Positions 52,701 to 64,000 of a stretch of DNA of 64,000 nucleotides are shown piece after piece. Position 1 is the first letter of the stretch; every line of letters begins with the position of its first letter. The stretch lies in assembly GCA_029783825.1 (NCBI GenBank), contig JAREIK010012097.1, forward strand, positions 182,576 to 246,575, written 5' to 3'. The notes beneath the pieces are model-generated. The model had not been told where the DNA came from. It did no database searches and worked only from the letters and a program-made list of their open reading frames with translations. This DNA is from Sapria himalayana. Lineage: Eukaryota > Streptophyta > Magnoliopsida > Malpighiales > Rafflesiaceae. The translations under genes were made by a program, and so were the position numbers.

Positions 52701-55202
52701 TATATATAGATAGATAGATATACAAATAGACAGATAAATAGACAAGTAGACATTTAGATAGATAGATAGATACAAAGATACATAGATAGACATATAGATT
52801 GATAAACAGATAGATAGATACATAGAATAATAAATATATAGATAGACAAATTGATAGATAGCATGATATACTAATAGACAGATAAATAGATTAAAATATA
52901 TAGAGATATAAAGATATATAAATAGATAGATATAAAAATAGATAGATAGATAGATAAATTGATAGAAAGATATATAGATAGATAGATATACAGAGATACA
53001 AATCAAAAGATGGGGAGTTATATAGATAGAAATATAGATAGATTATTAGACAAATAAATTAAATGGTATATAGATAGATTGACATATAGATAGATAGACA
53101 TATAGATAGATAGATAGAAAAATAGATTAATAGAAAAATACTTAGATAGACATATAGATATATAGATATATAGTAAGATAAAAATATAGGTTGTTATATA
53201 GATAGATATATAGATATATCCACAAATAGATAGATAAATATATAAATAGCCAAATTTTTAGAATGATAGATAGATAGATAGATAGATATGGGGATAGACA
53301 GATAAACAAATCATAGATAGATAAATAGATATACATATAGATAGATAGACATAAAGAAAGAAAGAAAGATAGACAAATAAATAAATAGATAGATCAATAT
53401 ACAAATAGTTTGATAGATAAATAGATAGGGAGATAGTTAGATAGACAGATAGATATATATACCAATAGATATATAGACCGATAGATAGATAGATTAATAG
53501 ACATAGACATATAGATAGATTAAATGATATGATATATAGATAGATAGACAGACAGATTAATTGATAAACATATAGATAGATAAATAAATAGAAAGATAGA
53601 TAAAAAGATGAATAAATATATAGATAGATATATAGATAGACAGATTGATAGATAAACTGATAGATAGATAGATAGACTAGTTGACAAAAGCAAAGTTAAC
53701 TAGTTAGATAGATAGACAAATAGATTGACAAAGAGAACGAAAGATTGATTATTAGTAAGTTAGTGAATTAGATAGATATACATATAGATTATTAGTTGGT
53801 TCGTAAATTAATAGATAGGAAGATAAATAGATTGATAGATTGACATAATGATAGATTAAAAGATAGAAAAATAGATACATATATAGATAGATAAATATAC
53901 AAATATAAATTTATACATATAGATAGATATATAGATAGAATGATTGATAAATCGCTAGATATATAGATAAACAGATAGACATATAGATAGTTAGACAAAA
54001 ATAATATAGACATAGAGATAGATATATAGACAGTTTGATAAATATATAGATAGATAGATTGTTAGATAGGAAGATAGACAAATAGATAGATAGACGGATA
54101 GACTAATGCACAGATAGATAGACAGACAGATCGATATATAAACATTTGGACATATAGATAGAAAAATATATGGATAAACATATAGATAGATAGATAGACA
54201 TACAAATAAACAGATATACTTTTTGATAGATGGATATATATATTTATATATATTTATTTATAGTTAGATAGATCAATAGAAAATCATTTAAATAGTTAGA
54301 CAAATAGATAGTAACATAGATTTATATATAGACATATAGTCATATAAAGAAATAGATAGCTAGATAGATAGGCATATAAATATATAGACCAATAAATAGA
54401 TAACAAATAGACATTATACAAATGGATATATAGATAGATAGATAGAATCTAAATTATATAGACATATAGACAATTAGAAAGAGAGATAGAAATAAAAATA
54501 GATTGACATGTTGACAGATAGTATGATAAATAGATAGTTAGATTTATAGATAGATAATCATATGGATATAAAAAAATAGATAGATAGACACATAAACATG
54601 TATATAGATAGTCAGATAGATAGACTAATATATTAATAAAAAAATACATTGTTCTATAGTTAGATAGATATATAGATAGACAGATAGATTAAATTTACAT
54701 ATAAAAAGATAGAAAAATAGTTAGATAGATTGATGGAAAAATAAATAGATATATAGATAAATATATAGATAAATAGGAAAATAGATAGATAGAAATAATG
54801 ATAGATAGATAGTTAGGAAAATAGAACAATAAAAAGAATGATAGATAGATAGATATATACATAGATAGAACAATATAAAGATAGATACTTAAATAAATAG
54901 ATATATTTGACTTATAAACTGAAAGACTAATAGACTAATAGATATTCAGCTAATTATACAGATAAACAGATATTTGGATACACAAATAGATAGTTAGACA
55001 GATAGATAAATAGATAGATAGATATATAGACAAATAGATAGATTGATTGACATATAGACTAATAAACTAATAAATAAAAGATAGTTAGATAGTTAGACAG
55101 ATAGATAGATCAAAAGATAGATAGTTACATAGATAGATAGATTGACAAAAAAATATATACAAATAGATAAATAGATAGATAAACAGATATATATAGATAG
55201 AT

Positions 55203-55205
<3 letters not shown>

Positions 55206-55237
<32 letters not shown>
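55206..55237. repeat. (TA)n tract
   Basis: Pure TA run in the array. Confidence 0.93.
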
Positions 55238-55238
<1 letters not shown>

Positions 55239-56750
55239 CTAGGTAGATAGATATATAGATATGCAAATAGACATATATATAGATAGATAGACACATAGAT
55301 AGATACATAGTTAGTTAGTTAGATAGATTAATAGATACATAGTCATATTGATATATTGATAGGTAGATAGACAAATATCCATTTGGAAGAGAGGTAGATA
55401 TATACATCGATATATAGATATATATACAAATATATAGATAAATTGATAGACATATAAATAATTAGATAAATAGACAAATAGATAGAGAAAAAGATATATA
55501 CATAAATATATATATAAATAGATAATAGATAGATAGATAGACATATAGACAAATAGATAGATAGATAGACAAATAGACTAAATATATTGATATACAGATA
55601 GACAGATAGATATATTGATAGACAAAAAGATAGATAGAGAGATAGAAAGAAAGATAGACAGAGAGATATATAGGTAGCTGGATAGTTTTATTGTTTAATA
55701 GATAAAAAGAAAGATAGATAGATAGATAGAAAAATAGATATAGAGATAGATAGACAAAAAGTTAGATAGATAGATAAATATATATATATATAGAAAGATA
55801 GATCGAAAGATAAATAATAGATATATGGATAGATATATATATATATATAGATAGATTGATTGATTAATAGATTGATAGATATATTGATAGATAGATAGAT
55901 AGGCTAATAGACAAACATACAAACAGACAAATAGACAGATAGAAAACTAGATTGATAGCTAGAAAAAAAGATAGACTAATAGACTAATAGACATTTCTAG
56001 AGATAGATAGATAGTTAGACAGACAAACAGATAGATATATAGACATCTAGACACATAGACATATATACAAATATATAGATATATAGAGAGATAGATAGAT
56101 ATATAGAAACATATACATAAAGATACATTTAATGATAAATAGATTCACAGATAGAGAAATATACTTATAGACTAATAGACAAATAGACGAATAGATAATT
56201 AGATAAAGAGACACATAGACAAATAGTCATATATATATATATATACACATAGAAATAGATAAATATACAACTAGATATATAGACAGGCTGATATATAAAT
56301 AGATAGATAGATAGACACATAGATAGATAGATAAATAGATAGATAGACTGATAGATAGATAGAAAAATTGATTGATTGATAAAAAGATAGATAAATAGAC
56401 AGACAAACAGATAGATAGTTAAAAAGATATGTAGATAGATAAAAAAATATATATATATAGATAGATAAATAAATTATAGGATAGATAGATATAAAGTTAA
56501 ACATAAATATGGCTTGGCAAATAGATAGATAACAAGATAGAGAGATAGAAAGAAAGATAGATAGACATATTAATAGATATAAAGCTCTATAGATTGATAA
56601 ATAGATAAATCGACAAATAAAAAGATAAATAGATAGATAGATAGATAGATAAAAAGATAGATAGATAGATAGATTTTTAGATAGCCAGATAGACACATAA
56701 ACAGAAAAATAGATATACAGATAGATAGCTATGTAGATAGATAAATAGAC

Positions 56751-56886
56751 AGATACACATATGGATGAATATGCACTTAGATACATAGCTAGATAGATAT
56801 ACAAATAGACATATAGATAGATACACATACGGATGGATATGCACTTAGATACATAGCTAGATAGATATACAAATAGACATATAGAC
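56751..56886. repeat. 68 bp tandem duplication in the GATA array
   Basis: Two adjacent copies begin AGATACACATA at 56751 and 56819. They are nearly identical through ATATGCACTTAGATACATAG and the following ACAAATAGACATATAGA, so this is a recent duplication. Confidence 0.9.
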
Positions 56887-59299
56887 AGATAGGTAGACAT
56901 ATAAAAAGATAGATAGATAAAAAGATATATAAATAGACATATAGATAGATAGACAGACAGACAGACAGATAGATAATAAGATTGATAGATACCTAGATAT
57001 ACTAATAGGCAGATATACAAATAAACAAATAGACATATACATAGATAAAAAGAAATATAGATAGATAGATTGAAAAATCAAAAGTTAGATAGATAATTTG
57101 ATAGATAGATATATAGATAGATAAATAGATAGATAGATATACATATATGCAAATAGATAAATGCGAAGATATAAAGATAGATAAATAGATAGATAGATAG
57201 ACAAATAGAAAGATAGTTAAATAGTTACATAGATAGATAGATTGATAGTCAAATAGATTAATAGATAGATAGTCAGATAGACATATAGATAGATAGACTG
57301 ATAATTAGATAAGAATATAAGTAGATATATAGATAGATATATAGATATATAGATAAATACATAAATAGATAGATAAATAGATAGATAGCTAAGTATTTAG
57401 TTAAAAGTAAATTAATAAATAGATAGATATATATATATGGGGATAGATAGATAAACAAATCATAGATACATAGATAGATAGAAACATAGATCGATAAACA
57501 TAAATATAGATAGATAGAGAAATAGAAAGATCGATAGATAGATTGATTGATAGAAGACTGATAGATAGATAAATTTATAGATTTATAGATATAAAGATAT
57601 ATAATTAGATAGATAGAGAGGAAGAGAGATAGATATATAGATAAATAGATATATAGATAGAATGATACATAGATATACCGATAGATAGATAGATAGGTAA
57701 ACACATTGTAACATAAAGATATAGACAAATAGACATATAAATAGAAAGGTAGATACACTGATTATTAGATAGACAGAAAATTAAATATAAGATTGATTGA
57801 TTGATTGATTGAACAATATACAGATATATAGATAGAAACATTTAAACATATTGACATAAATAGATAAACAAAAAGACAATTAGAAAGATAGACTAAAAGG
57901 CAATTATATAATTTGATAAATAGACGGATAGATAAATAGATAGATAGACAATTAGATAGACAGACAATTAGATAGTTACACTATTATATAGATATACCAA
58001 TAGACATAGACATATATAAGATTAATAAATTGATAGATAGATATATAGATAGATAGACAAAAAGATAGATTGACATACTGATGGATTTATTGATAGTATA
58101 CATATAAGTAGATTGATAGATTGTAAGATAGACATATAGACACATAAACAAATAGTTAGATAGATGCATAGATGAATAGACATGTAGATAAACATACATA
58201 TAAGCATATAGAAAGATATATAGACAGGCATATAGATAGATAGACTATTAGACAAACAAAAAGATAAATAATTAAACAAATAGAAAAATTGACAGATAGA
58301 CAATTGACAAATAGATTGTTAATTAGTTAGTGAATTAGACAGATAGAAAGATAAATAGATAGATTGTTTGATATATAAAAAATTAGATAAATAGATAATT
58401 AGTTAAATTGACAAATAGAAAGTTAAACAAATAGATAGGTATAGATAGAAAAATAGACAAATAGATAGATATCCAGATAAAAAGATAGACATATAGATAC
58501 TTTGACAAATATATAGATAGATAAATAGATAGATAGATGGATAGACATATAGACATATATTCTAATAGACTAATAAAAAGATAGATGCAAAGATATATAA
58601 ATAGAGTGATAGATAGTAGATAGATATATGTAGACAAATAGACAAACAGATATATACATAGATAGTCATATAGACAGATAGATAGGTAGACAAATAGATA
58701 GATAGATAGACATATATATAGATAGATAGACATATATATAAAGAAATAAATTGATAGATAGATAAATAGATTGATAGACATACAAATATGTAAATATACA
58801 TATTTATAGATGGATATATATATATACTGATTTAGATAGATGGATATATATATATATTGATGGAAATATTGATAAAAAAATAGTTAAATGGTTTGATAGA
58901 TATGCAGATAAATAGTTATATAGATTAATTGATAGACATATAAACCTATAAAGAAATAGATAGTTAGATAGATAGACATATAGATAGATAAACTATTTGT
59001 CTTTCAATCTATTTATGTAAATATTTACCTATCTACCAATCTATCTATGTAATTATCAATCTATCTAACTGTCTATTTATTTCTCTATTTATCTATTTAT
59101 CTTTTTTTTGATCTATATGTCTATCTATCTATCTATCTATTAATCTAATAATCTATCAAACAAACTTTCTATATATATGTCTATCTTTCTTTTTATCTAT
59201 TTATCTATCAAACTATACATCTAACTTTCTATTTATCTGTCTGTCTATTTATCTATCTGTTTATCTATCATTCTATATATATGTCTGTGAATCTATTTT

Positions 59300-59300
<1 letters not shown>

Positions 59301-59351
<51 letters not shown>
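59301..59351. repeat. (AT)n tract
   Basis: Pure AT run close to the right-hand strand switch. Confidence 0.95.
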
Positions 59352-59353
<2 letters not shown>

Positions 59354-59554
59354 ATATCTATATCTATAAATCAATCAAACTATCTAACAATTAATCAATT
59401 TATCTATCTGTTTATATATTTGTTTATCTATTTATCTATCTATTTATCTATCTATCTATATATCTATCTATTTGTCTATCTTTTTTCTATCTCTATATTT
59501 ATCTATATACCTATCTATATGTATATCTCTCTTTCTCATTATATGTCTATATTT

Positions 59555-59603
<49 letters not shown>

Positions 59604-61242
59604 TCTATCTATCTATCTTTCAATTTGTCGATCTATATGTTTATTTATCTATTTATCTATCTATCTATCTATATGTCTATCTATATTTTTATCTATTTGT
59701 CTATATATATATATATCTATTTATCTATTTGTCTATCTATATTCCTATCTATCTTTCTATCTATTTGTCTATCTATTTGTATTAAAATCTATATATATTT
59801 ATTTGTCGATCTATATGTCAATCTATCTAATAATCTATCTAATAATCTATTAATATATCTCTCAAATAATCTGACAAATTATTTGTGTATCAATTTGTCT
59901 ATCTTTTTGTCTATCTATCATTCTATTTATCTATGTATCTATCTATCTATCTATGTTCCTATCTATCTGGCTATCTAACTATCTAGATATATGTCTATCT
60001 ATGTCTCTATCATTATATTTAGGTGTCTATATATCTATCTTTATTTAAATCTATCTGCCTTTTATCTATCTATATGTCTATCTATCTATCTATATGTCTA
60101 TCTATCTATCTATATAAATGTGTATCTTTTTCGCTATCTATATGTCTATATATCTATCTATTTTAATATCTATCTATTTATCTATTTGTCTATCTAACTA
60201 TTGATTTTATATATATATATATATATATCTAACTATCTATCTATTAGTCTATCTATCAATCTATATGTATATCTATCATTCTCTCTTTCAATTAGTTTAT
60301 CAATATATTTATCAATCTTTCTATCAATCAATTTATCAATATTTCTATCAATCTATATTTCAATCTATTTATAGTTATGTCTATCTTTGTGTCTATCTAT
60401 TTATCTATCAATCTATGTAACACTCAGTGTATAAATTTGTCTATCAATATATTTATCATGTTATTTATCAATCTATCTATAAATTTATCTATCAATTTAT
60501 CAATCTATTTGTGTGTCTTTTCGTCTAACTATTTGTATATCTATATGTATATCTTTCTGTCAATCTATGTATATTTCTGTCTATCTATATATCAATCTAT
60601 CTATTTAATTATCTTTCTATCTATCTATTGGTTTGTATATATATGTCTCTATCAATCTATATATCTATTCATCTATTTATCTATTTGTATGTCAATCTAT
60701 CTATCTATATATCTATCTGTCTATTCGTCTATCTATCTATTTATTTATCAATCTATCTGTCTATTTATCTGGATATCTACCTACCTACCTACCTATCTAT
60801 CTATCTGACTATCTATTTGTCTATATATCTTACAATTTATTTGTCTTTATATCTATCTATCGATTGATCTGTCTGTCAATCTATATGTCTATCTATCTTT
60901 GTATCTTTGTTTCTTTTTATCTATCTATCTATTATTTATTTAACTGTCTATCTATTTGAATATCTATCTATCAATTTATCTATCTGTCTATCTATCTAAG
61001 TATCTATTTGTATATCAATCTATCTATCAATCTATCTATATATTTATCTATTTATTTATGTCTATTGATGGGCATCTCTTTGTGTCTATTTATATTATTA
61101 TCTATCTGTCTATATTTCTGTCTATCTATATTTCTATCTATCTATCTATCTACCTATCTATATATCTATTCACATGTCTATCTATGTATCTATCTATCAA
61201 TCTATATGTCAATCTATCTATCTATCTTTATTACTATCAATC

Positions 61243-61287
<45 letters not shown>

Positions 61288-61633
61288 ATCTATCTATCTA
61301 TTTGAATATGTATTTGTCTATCTATCTATCTATCTCTTTCTCTCTCTATATATATCTGCATGTCTATCTATTTGTCTATCAATATTTCTATTTATTTACC
61401 AATCTATATCTCTATCTATTTGTCTATCTATATGTCTATCTATCTACCAACATACCTATCTATCTATATATATATATATATATCTTTTTCTATATATCTA
61501 TTTCTCTTTCTATCTATCTTCTAATCTATATGTATATCACTATATATATATATTTATCTATTTATCTATTGATATATATATATATATATCTATCTATCTA
61601 TCTATCTATTTGTATATCTATCAGTTTATCTAT

Positions 61634-61701
<68 letters not shown>

Positions 61702-61721
61702 CTCTCTCTCTCTCTCTCTCT
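61634..61721. repeat. (AT)n(CT)n compound tract
   Basis: A long AT run (to about 61696) followed by about 12 CT units. Confidence 0.96.
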
Positions 61722-62757
61722 TTCAATCTTTCTATATAGCTATCTATTTATTTATCTAACTTTTTATCTATCTATATGTTTATCTATCTGCCTTTCTTTT
61801 TGTCTATATATTTGTCTATCTATCTTTCTACATGTCTATTGGTTTGTCTATCTATATGTCTTTCTCTCAATCTATCTCTGTATCTATCTATATATCTGTC
61901 TATCTATCTATCTGTCTATCTATCTATCTATCTGTCTGTCTATCGCTCTGTCTATCTATCATTCTTTCTATATGCCTTTTTATATATCTATCTTTCTATC
62001 AATCTATATATCTCTCTATCATTCTATCTATCTATTGATATATATATATTTGTCTAGCTATTTGTCTATCTATTTGAATATCTATTTGTCTATCTAACAA
62101 CCTATCTATCTATCTATCATTCAATCTATCTATTATTATCTCTATATATCTGTATATCCATCTATCTTCTACTGATCAATCTATTTATATGTATATTTGT
62201 CTATTTATATGTAAATTAATTTGTATATCGATCTATTTTTTAATAATCTGACTATTTATCTCTTAATCTCTTTGTACATCCATCCATCTATCTATCTATC
62301 TGTCTATCTGTCTAACTGATATATCTATGTATTTATTTGTTTTAGTATTTGTCTATCTATCTGTGTATCTTATCTGTCTATCTATAAATGTCTCAATCTT
62401 TCTATCAATCTCTCATTTATCTATCTATGTATTTGCTTATAAATTGTCTATCAATTTTCTTCTTTGGAATCTATCTATCATATGCCTATCATATGTCTTT
62501 AAATTTGTCTATATATATGGTATTATAACAGTCTATCTAAATATCTATCTATCCTATATGTCTATTTTTTGGTCTATCTTTTGTATATAAATTTATCTAT
62601 CAATCTGTCAATCTATTCGTCTACTTTATCTATCTATCTGTATTATTTATAAGTCCATTTATTTATCTATATATCTATTTATTCATCTGTCTATTTTTTT
62701 TATATCTATCTATCTTTATATTTAATTATCTGACTATTTATCTATATATATATTTAA

Positions 62758-63695
62758 AAGTTTGTTTTATTAATATTAACCCTCTCTTTTGGCGGAGGAA
62801 TACCTTTTTACCAACCTACTTGCTTGCTACCCAATGCCATTTTACACCCTTCATATCTTATATACCCCTATCGGGTATTATCTAATGAGATATGCCTACA
62901 AATTAACAAGTAATCTACATTTCACTTGCATCAAAACATTTAAACTGCTTGTGAATATGAATATGCTATGAGTAAAATCTTTGCTTTTTGTATATCATTA
63001 GTACTTCAATGTGATCCTTTAATGCTTTTTATTGCCTCTTATGCTGTCCCTTATCTGCCCTTTAAGCTTCTCTTTTATTGCGTCTCTTGGAGCCTCCAAT
63101 AAGCCTCTTTAGCTATCCCCGAGCCTCTTTAACTGTCTTCCTAAACCTCTTAAAGTCCTCCATTTCCTGTCTTTCAGCTTCTAATCTGAAACAAACATTC
63201 TTTCTCCCCTTGTCCGATTAACCCTCCCCCCTTAACAATGACTCTGGAAATAAACTAAACATCACCAACAACCACTTCTTCTTCCTTCCCGTTCAGCACC
63301 TCGAAGTGGCAAACCTCCTTTCTTGTCTTTACCACAACCAAAATTTATTTGTCTGCAATATTTCCTGCAAAACAGTAAAAATATACAAAAAACCCCTCCT
63401 CTATCATGCATTTAATAACCTAACCCTAACTCTTCTGCCCAATCAATATTTGCTACCTCACCCTAACATATATAGTACAGACTTTATATTTACCATCTAA
63501 ACAAACAACCCTTATTTTACTTAGATTTTGGAAGCTAAACAGAAAACACCCCTAGGACCCCTTCTCATTTTCAAATCTTTTTAGGACCAATGCTTGCAGC
63601 CTTTTCAAGCATCAACTTCACCCCAAGCTTGAATCTGTGATCTTAAAAATGACAGAAACAAAGAAAACAAAACAAAAAATAGATAAAGCAGTATA
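62758..63695 (-). mobile_element. LINE 3' end, 5'-truncated copy (3' UTR only)
   Basis: Read on the minus strand it ends with the same GGTATTCCTCCGCC and AAAAGAGAGGGTT words as the LINE at 20896-27230, followed by an AT-rich tail. The preceding 900 bp is unique, has no ORF2 similarity and does not visibly match the other LINE 3' UTRs. It probably represents another LINE subfamily. Short + strand frames here (60 and 64 codons) have no recognisable domain. Flanks on both sides contain ATCTAT...ATATTTAA, a possible but unreliable target duplication. Confidence 0.7.
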
Positions 63696-64000
63696 TTATC
63701 TATCTATATATTTAATTATCTATCTATCTATATATCTATCTATCAATCTAAGTATCAATCTATCTATGTATTTGTTTATCTATATATATATATATCTATC
63801 TATGTATCTGACTATCTACTTGTATATTTATCTGTCTATCTATTTGCATATCTATCTATATATCTATCTATCTTTCTATCTAAATAAACTATCTATCTAT
63901 CTATATGTCTATCTATTTGTCTATCTGCATGTCTACATAATTGTCTGCCTACCTGCCTACCTAACTATCTATCTATCTATTTATTCTATATTCTGTCGTT
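63696..64000 (+). repeat. Degenerate TCTA array, running off the window
   Basis: Continues the TCTA orientation seen left of the LINE insert and reaches the window end. Confidence 0.92.

Larger units (their letters stand above)
47346..58991 (-). repeat. Degenerate TAGA array, longest block
   Basis: About 11.6 kb with TAGA on the + strand, ending at a strand switch near 58991. TA tracts lie at about 47704-47726, 48249-48269 and 55206-55237; CA tracts at about 49690-49710 and 51280-51298. Landmark 2 (TTAGTGAATTA) recurs at about 53752 and 58318, each followed about 475-490 bp later by AGATGGATATATA (54227 and 58806). A GGGGATAGA...AAACAAATCATAGATA word pair occurs at 53287 and 57432. No gene seen. 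Confidence 0.92.
58992..62757 (+). repeat. Degenerate TCTA array after a strand switch
   Basis: TCTA is on the + strand. TA tracts lie at about 59301-59351, 59560-59596, 60208-60228, 61249-61285 and 61634-61696, the last followed by CT repeats. Plus-strand open frames (up to 243 codons) are repeat translations. No gene seen. Confidence 0.92.

Noticed and set aside
61008..61739. Plus-strand frame of 243 codons resembling a very hydrophobic membrane protein
   Set aside because: It is a translation of TCTA and TA repeats; overlapping frames of similar length exist in the other phases.
1..64000. A new defence or biosynthetic system
   Set aside because: No intact multi-gene cluster exists. All coding remnants belong to LINE or CACTA elements and all are broken.

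Overview
This window looks like plant nuclear DNA made almost entirely of repeats. Evidence for a flowering plant is a LINE with a plant-type ORF1 (DUF4283-like region plus CCHC knuckle) and an ORF2 of endonuclease, reverse transcriptase and C-terminal RNase H, together with En/Spm (CACTA) transposase remnants split by introns and a Copia-type LTR with an initiator-Met-tRNA-like primer site. I cannot name the species. I see no intact host gene, no tRNA or rRNA, no CRISPR array and no bacterial feature.

About 44.6 kb of the 64 kb (roughly 70%) is a strongly degenerate tetranucleotide array of the GATA/TATC family. Its strand changes in blocks. TCTA is on the + strand at about 766-6145, 33563-35311 and 58992-64000; TAGA is on the + strand at about 11631-33562 and 36591-58991. 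The TCTA strand has no stop codons in any frame, so it gives many long open frames that read Ser-Ile-Tyr-Leu. These are artefacts and are not annotated as genes. The array is not a simple microsatellite: rare landmark words recur in fixed order, showing a unit of about 3 kb repeated at least three times (about 12.7-20.9 kb), parts of the same module near 41.7, 53.7 and 58.3 kb, and tandem duplications of about 850, 565, 103 and 68 bp.

Islands in the array, left to right: minus-strand LINE fragments (1-765 and 1004-1445); a rearranged CACTA element (6146-10810) with the C-terminal half of a TNP2-type transposase, a second (Transposase_24-type) gene and palindromic subterminal repeats; an inverted piece of the TNP2 N-terminus (10832-11630); a possible solo LTR (18171-18700); a full-length but inactivated LINE with a target-site duplication (20896-27230); a GC-rich island resembling a hAT-type non-autonomous element (30933-31400); an ORF2 fragment of the same LINE family truncated at both ends (35312-36590); a Copia-type LTR with primer-binding site and leader (44198-47345); and a minus-strand LINE 3' end (62758-63695).

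Nothing here works together as a pathway. The main story is a long, evolving GATA satellite that has been expanded, inverted and invaded by transposable elements. The points most worth following up are the higher-order structure, the strand switches, and the fixed orientation of LINEs relative to the array strand.
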